Origin: JAVJPJ01 sp040217295
GTDB taxonomy: Bacteria > Pseudomonadota > Alphaproteobacteria > Rhodobacterales > Rhodobacteraceae
Length of the DNA: 7,365 nt
Reading direction: 5' to 3'
Assembly: GCA_964460185.1 (NCBI GenBank)
Contig: CAYWTM010000149.1
Location: 1 to 7,365, forward strand
Of the stretch, positions 5,384-7,365 are shown piece after piece. The notes beneath the pieces were generated by a model. The model saw nothing but the letters and a program-made list of their open reading frames with translations, ran no database searches and was not told where the DNA came from. Every line of letters begins with the position of its first letter. Position 1 is the stretch's first letter. The position numbers and the translations under genes were made by a program.

Positions 5384-5959
5384 TTACGTGGCGCGCCACC
5401 TGTCCCAATCCTCGGGGGTGTCCAGGTCGACAAGCGCGCGGTCATCCTCGAGCGGCAGCAGATGTACGCGCCGTGCCTCTCGCTGCAACAGATCGCGCGC
5501 GCCCCGGTCCCCGGTCAGGCACGACAGGTCAGGCAGCAGATCGGCCGGGAACACGACCGGATGCCCGGCCGCGCCGGCCCGCGACGCGGCCCTCAGGATG
5601 ATGTCGGGGGCCTGGGCATGCAGCGACAGCATCAGGTGCAGGTCCCGGGCGGTGATCTCGGGCATATCGGCCAACAAGACCAGAACCGGACCGCTCAGCC
5701 CCGCCACCCCCGTCACGATCGACGCCGCCATCCCCGCACCCGCCGGCGCGTCGAGAACCTCAAGCTCCAGTCCCTCAAGCGCGGCGCGCCGGTCTGCCTG
5801 GTCGGGGCCAAGCACCACCCGCGTCGGGCCGGCCTGCGCCGCGCGCCGGGCCATGCGGCGGATCAGCGGCTGGCCGTCCACCTCCTCCAGCAGCTTGTCA
5901 CGGCCCCGCATCCGGCTTGACCGTCCGGCCGCCAGCACCACAAGCGTCGCCTCACCCAT
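5384..5959 (-). CDS. MocA/MobA-family nucleotidyltransferase (probable molybdenum cofactor cytidylyltransferase)
   Basis: The 191-residue protein matches the usual length of the MocA/MobA-like NTP-transferase family. The N-terminal nucleotide-binding loop is LAAGRSSRMRGRDKLL (9-24) with Lys22. GAGMAAS lies at 74-80, the metal-binding ADMP at 97-100, GHPVVF at 132-137, GDRGARDLL at 150-158 and DLDTPEDW at 178-185. GMAAS, GHPVVF and GDRGARDLL are most like MocA, which transfers CMP from CTP to molybdopterin for xanthine dehydrogenase and CO-dehydrogenase-type enzymes; MobA would use GTP. The start at 5959 is chosen because the conserved fold begins there. The longer frame from 6049 would translate the hairpin repeat. 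The ribosome-binding site is weak (GGGG about nine bases upstream). No XdhC or molybdoenzyme gene is adjacent, so partner enzymes are unknown. It converges on the RTX gene. Confidence 0.85.
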   Translation of the reverse strand: MGEATLVVLAAGRSSRMRGRDKLLEEVDGQPLIRRMARRAAQAGPTRVVLGPDQADRRAALEGLELEVLDAPAGAGMAASIVTGVAGLSGPVLVLLADMPEITARDLHLMLSLHAQAPDIILRAASRAGAAGHPVVFPADLLPDLSCLTGDRGARDLLQREARRVHLLPLEDDRALVDLDTPEDWDRWRAT

Positions 5960-5984
5960 GTCCCGATCACCCCGCAGCTTCTCT

Positions 5985-6036
5985 GTTTCAAAAATATCCC
6001 GGGGGAGACGCCAACGGCGTCGGGGGCAGCGCCCCC
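5985..6036 (-). repeat. Double GC hairpin with CCCGGGATATTTTTG motif, Rhodobacteraceae-type intergenic repeat
   Basis: Two perfect stem-loops, each 6-bp stem plus 3-base loop, lie back to back: GACGCC-AAC-GGCGTC (6007-6021) and GGGGGC-AGC-GCCCCC (6022-6036). Read on the minus strand they are followed by TCCCCCGGGATATTTTTGAA (6006 down to 5987). From memory, GC hairpins next to CCCGGGATATTT recur between genes in many Rhodobacteraceae genomes; I cannot verify the copy number here. On the minus strand the hairpins plus TTTTT could end transcription of the oxidase gene upstream. The motif could equally supply the leader of the nucleotidyltransferase gene. Confidence 0.6.
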
Positions 6037-6115
6037 TGCCGTCAGACATAAGCGATCAGGCCCGCGCCGTCACCACCGACCGCGCCCGTCAGGGCGCCGG
6101 GCCCAACTGTTGGCA

Positions 6116-6131
6116 GGGGCCGCCAGGCCCC
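6116..6131 (-). terminator. Possible terminator hairpin after the oxidase gene
   Basis: GGGGCC (6116-6121) and GGCCCC (6126-6131) form a perfect 6-bp stem with a 4-base loop, 21 bases past the stop codon of the minus-strand oxidase gene. There is no T-run. A smaller dyad, CCAAC-T-GTTGG, follows at 6103-6113. Confidence 0.4.
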
Positions 6132-6152
6132 GAAACAGGCGGGAGCGCCCGG

Positions 6153-7365
6153 CTAGCCGCGCATCCGTGCGCCGTCTGCATCCCAAAGCGGGTCGCGCAC
6201 CAGGCGTGCCTTGCGAAGCTCGCCGAGGATCTCGATCTCGACCTCCAGCCCTTCGGCCGCGCGATCATGCGGCACGAAGCCATAGGCCACCGATTGCCCG
6301 GTCCAGTGCGAATATCCACCCGAGGTGCAGAACCCCTGCACCGTGCCGTCCAGCCAGATCGGCTCATAGGCCACGACATCCGCGTCATCGGCCTCGACCA
6401 CGAAATGGCACAACACCCGGTCCGGCGGCGTGGCATTCTGCGCCTCGGCTGCCGCGCGACCGATGAAATCGCTGTTCTTCTGCAGCCGCACGAACCGGTC
6501 GAGCCCGGTTTCGGCCGGCGTGTAATCCGGCGAGAACTCCCGCATCCACGAGCCAAAGAACTTGTCGAGCCGCAGCGACATCATCGCCCGCATGCCGAAG
6601 GGCTTGATGCCGAACGCCTGACCCTTGTCCCAAAGCACATCCCACACTCCGCGCTGTTCCATCGCGTCCACGTAGATCTCGTATCCCAGATCGCCAGTAT
6701 AGCTCACCCGTTGAACAAGCGCCGTGGCCATGCCGATGGTCATCGGGCGCACATCCATGAAACGGAACGCATCGGCGCTGACATCCGTGCGCGTCACGGC
6801 CTGAAGCAGATCGCGCGCGCGCGGCCCCGCGATCTGGAATCCGGTGCGTCGGTCGGACAGGTTTTCCACCTGAACATCGCCCGCCAAGTGCCTGTCGAAC
6901 CAACGCAAATGGAAATCCTGTGCACCATAGCTGGCGGTCAGCTGGAATTCCGTCTCCGACAAGCAGGAAATCGTGAAATCCCCGATGATCCTGCCTTGTT
7001 CGCTCAACATGGCCGACAGCGACATGCGCCCCGGTTTCGGGATCAGCCCCGCCATGACCCGGTCCAGCCAGGTCCGTGCATCCCGGCCCGTCACGCGGTA
7101 CTTGCCGAAATTCTGCACCTCGTTGATGCCGACAGCTTCGCGCACGGCGCGCACTTCACGCGCGGTGGCCTCCCAGGCGTTGGACCGGCGGAAGCTCGGT
7201 GTCTCGTAGCGGGGCTCGCCCTCTTGCGCGAAGTAGTTGGGCACCTCCAGCCCGTATTGCTGCCCCCAGACCGCGCCCATGGCGTCGAAGACATCGTACA
7301 TCGGCGTCCGGCGAAAGGGGCGCGCGGCGGGCAGTTCCTGGTTCGGGTAGACCACGGAGAACCGG
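6153..7365 (-). CDS. FAD-dependent dimethylglycine/sarcosine dehydrogenase-like protein, C-terminal GcvT half (5' end outside window)
   Basis: The frame is open to the window edge (RFSVVYPNQELPAARPFRR at the visible N-end), so the gene starts beyond 7365; the GTG at 7355 is internal. About 403 residues are visible of a family usually near 800-820. In order: the end of the oxidase part and its linking central domain (PNQELPAARPF, then MGAVWGQQYGLEVPNYFA); a GcvT aminomethyltransferase domain starting about REVRAVREAVGI and including SYTGDLGYEIYVD (about 6664-6710), RLDKFFGSWMREFSPDYTPAETGL and FIGRAA; and a GcvT C-terminal barrel (RVLCHF to DPLWDADG). In such enzymes the FAD domain oxidises an N-methyl group and the GcvT part passes the one-carbon unit to tetrahydrofolate, in the cytoplasm. 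Dimethylglycine, sarcosine or another methylated amine may be the substrate; it cannot be resolved without the FAD domain. A stand-alone GcvT or DMSP demethylase (DmdA) is unlikely because the oxidase linker is fused in frame. Confidence 0.92.
   Translation of the reverse strand, partial: RFSVVYPNQELPAARPFRRTPMYDVFDAMGAVWGQQYGLEVPNYFAQEGEPRYETPSFRRSNAWEATAREVRAVREAVGINEVQNFGKYRVTGRDARTWLDRVMAGLIPKPGRMSLSAMLSEQGRIIGDFTISCLSETEFQLTASYGAQDFHLRWFDRHLAGDVQVENLSDRRTGFQIAGPRARDLLQAVTRTDVSADAFRFMDVRPMTIGMATALVQRVSYTGDLGYEIYVDAMEQRGVWDVLWDKGQAFGIKPFGMRAMMSLRLDKFFGSWMREFSPDYTPAETGLDRFVRLQKNSDFIGRAAAEAQNATPPDRVLCHFVVEADDADVVAYEPIWLDGTVQGFCTSGGYSHWTGQSVAYGFVPHDRAAEGLEVEIEILGELRKARLVRDPLWDADGARMRG

Noticed and set aside
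1920..5408. An uninterrupted 1162-codon minus-strand reading frame opposite the RTX gene
   Set aside because: It mirrors the RTX repeats: Asp/Gly codons ending in C or T leave the opposite strand free of stops and yield a low-complexity Val/Ile/Ala/Asp-rich translation. No recognisable family, no credible start and full overlap with a clear gene.
5324..5920. Plus-strand 198-codon frame opposite the nucleotidyltransferase
   Set aside because: The translation is Arg/Pro/Gln/His-rich, typical of the shadow of a GC-rich gene, and the minus-strand frame has clear family motifs.
5960..6049. Longer N-terminus for the nucleotidyltransferase starting at 6049
   Set aside because: It would add 30 residues translated from the double-hairpin repeat, ahead of the point where the conserved fold begins.
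7353..7355. GTG at 7355 as the start of a 400-residue stand-alone GcvT protein
   Set aside because: The frame continues upstream to the window edge, and the preceding and following residues match the interior of dimethylglycine-dehydrogenase-like proteins.
6153..7365. DMSP demethylase (DmdA)
   Set aside because: The GcvT domain is fused in frame to the oxidase linker segment at its N-side, which DmdA (about 370 residues, stand-alone) lacks.

Overview
The window looks like chromosomal DNA from an alphaproteobacterium of the Rhodobacteraceae, most likely a marine Roseobacter-group bacterium. This is inferred from gene content: a TRAP transporter, a giant RTX protein ending in a Hint domain, and a dimethylglycine-dehydrogenase-like oxidase. 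High GC with G/C-ending codons and a GC-hairpin intergenic repeat of a type I associate with this family point the same way. No species can be named from the sequence alone.

Layout, left to right. Positions 3-554 (+) hold the last part of a TRAP transporter large membrane subunit (DctM type). A tRNA-Leu(CAA) follows at 616-700 (+). A long gene-free stretch (701-1472) contains a strongly AT-rich island, several dyads and direct repeats, three tandem 11-base repeats, and finally a hairpin and Shine-Dalgarno sequence. The window is dominated by one gene at 1473-5282 (+). It encodes a 1269-residue acidic calcium-binding RTX protein with two non-repeat domains set among its repeats and a C-terminal Hedgehog/intein-type (Hint) domain. 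It has no N-terminal signal peptide, as expected for type I secretion. Convergent to it at 5384-5959 (-) is a 191-residue MocA/MobA-type nucleotidyltransferase. Upstream of that gene lie paired GC hairpins and a motif resembling a dispersed Rhodobacteraceae repeat. The right end, 6153-7365 (-), is the C-terminal half of a large FAD-dependent dimethylglycine/sarcosine-dehydrogenase-like protein with GcvT domains. Its N-terminal FAD domain lies outside the window.

The genes do not form one obvious pathway. The two edge genes concern uptake of organic acids and oxidation of methylated amines, the nucleotidyltransferase concerns molybdenum cofactor maturation, and the RTX gene is a stand-alone secreted protein with its own large upstream region and no type I secretion genes in view. 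The most interesting item is the RTX-Hint protein, a candidate for self-processing after secretion, together with its unusually long and structured upstream region. I did not see a defence system, CRISPR array, prophage, insertion sequence or clear multi-gene novel system.
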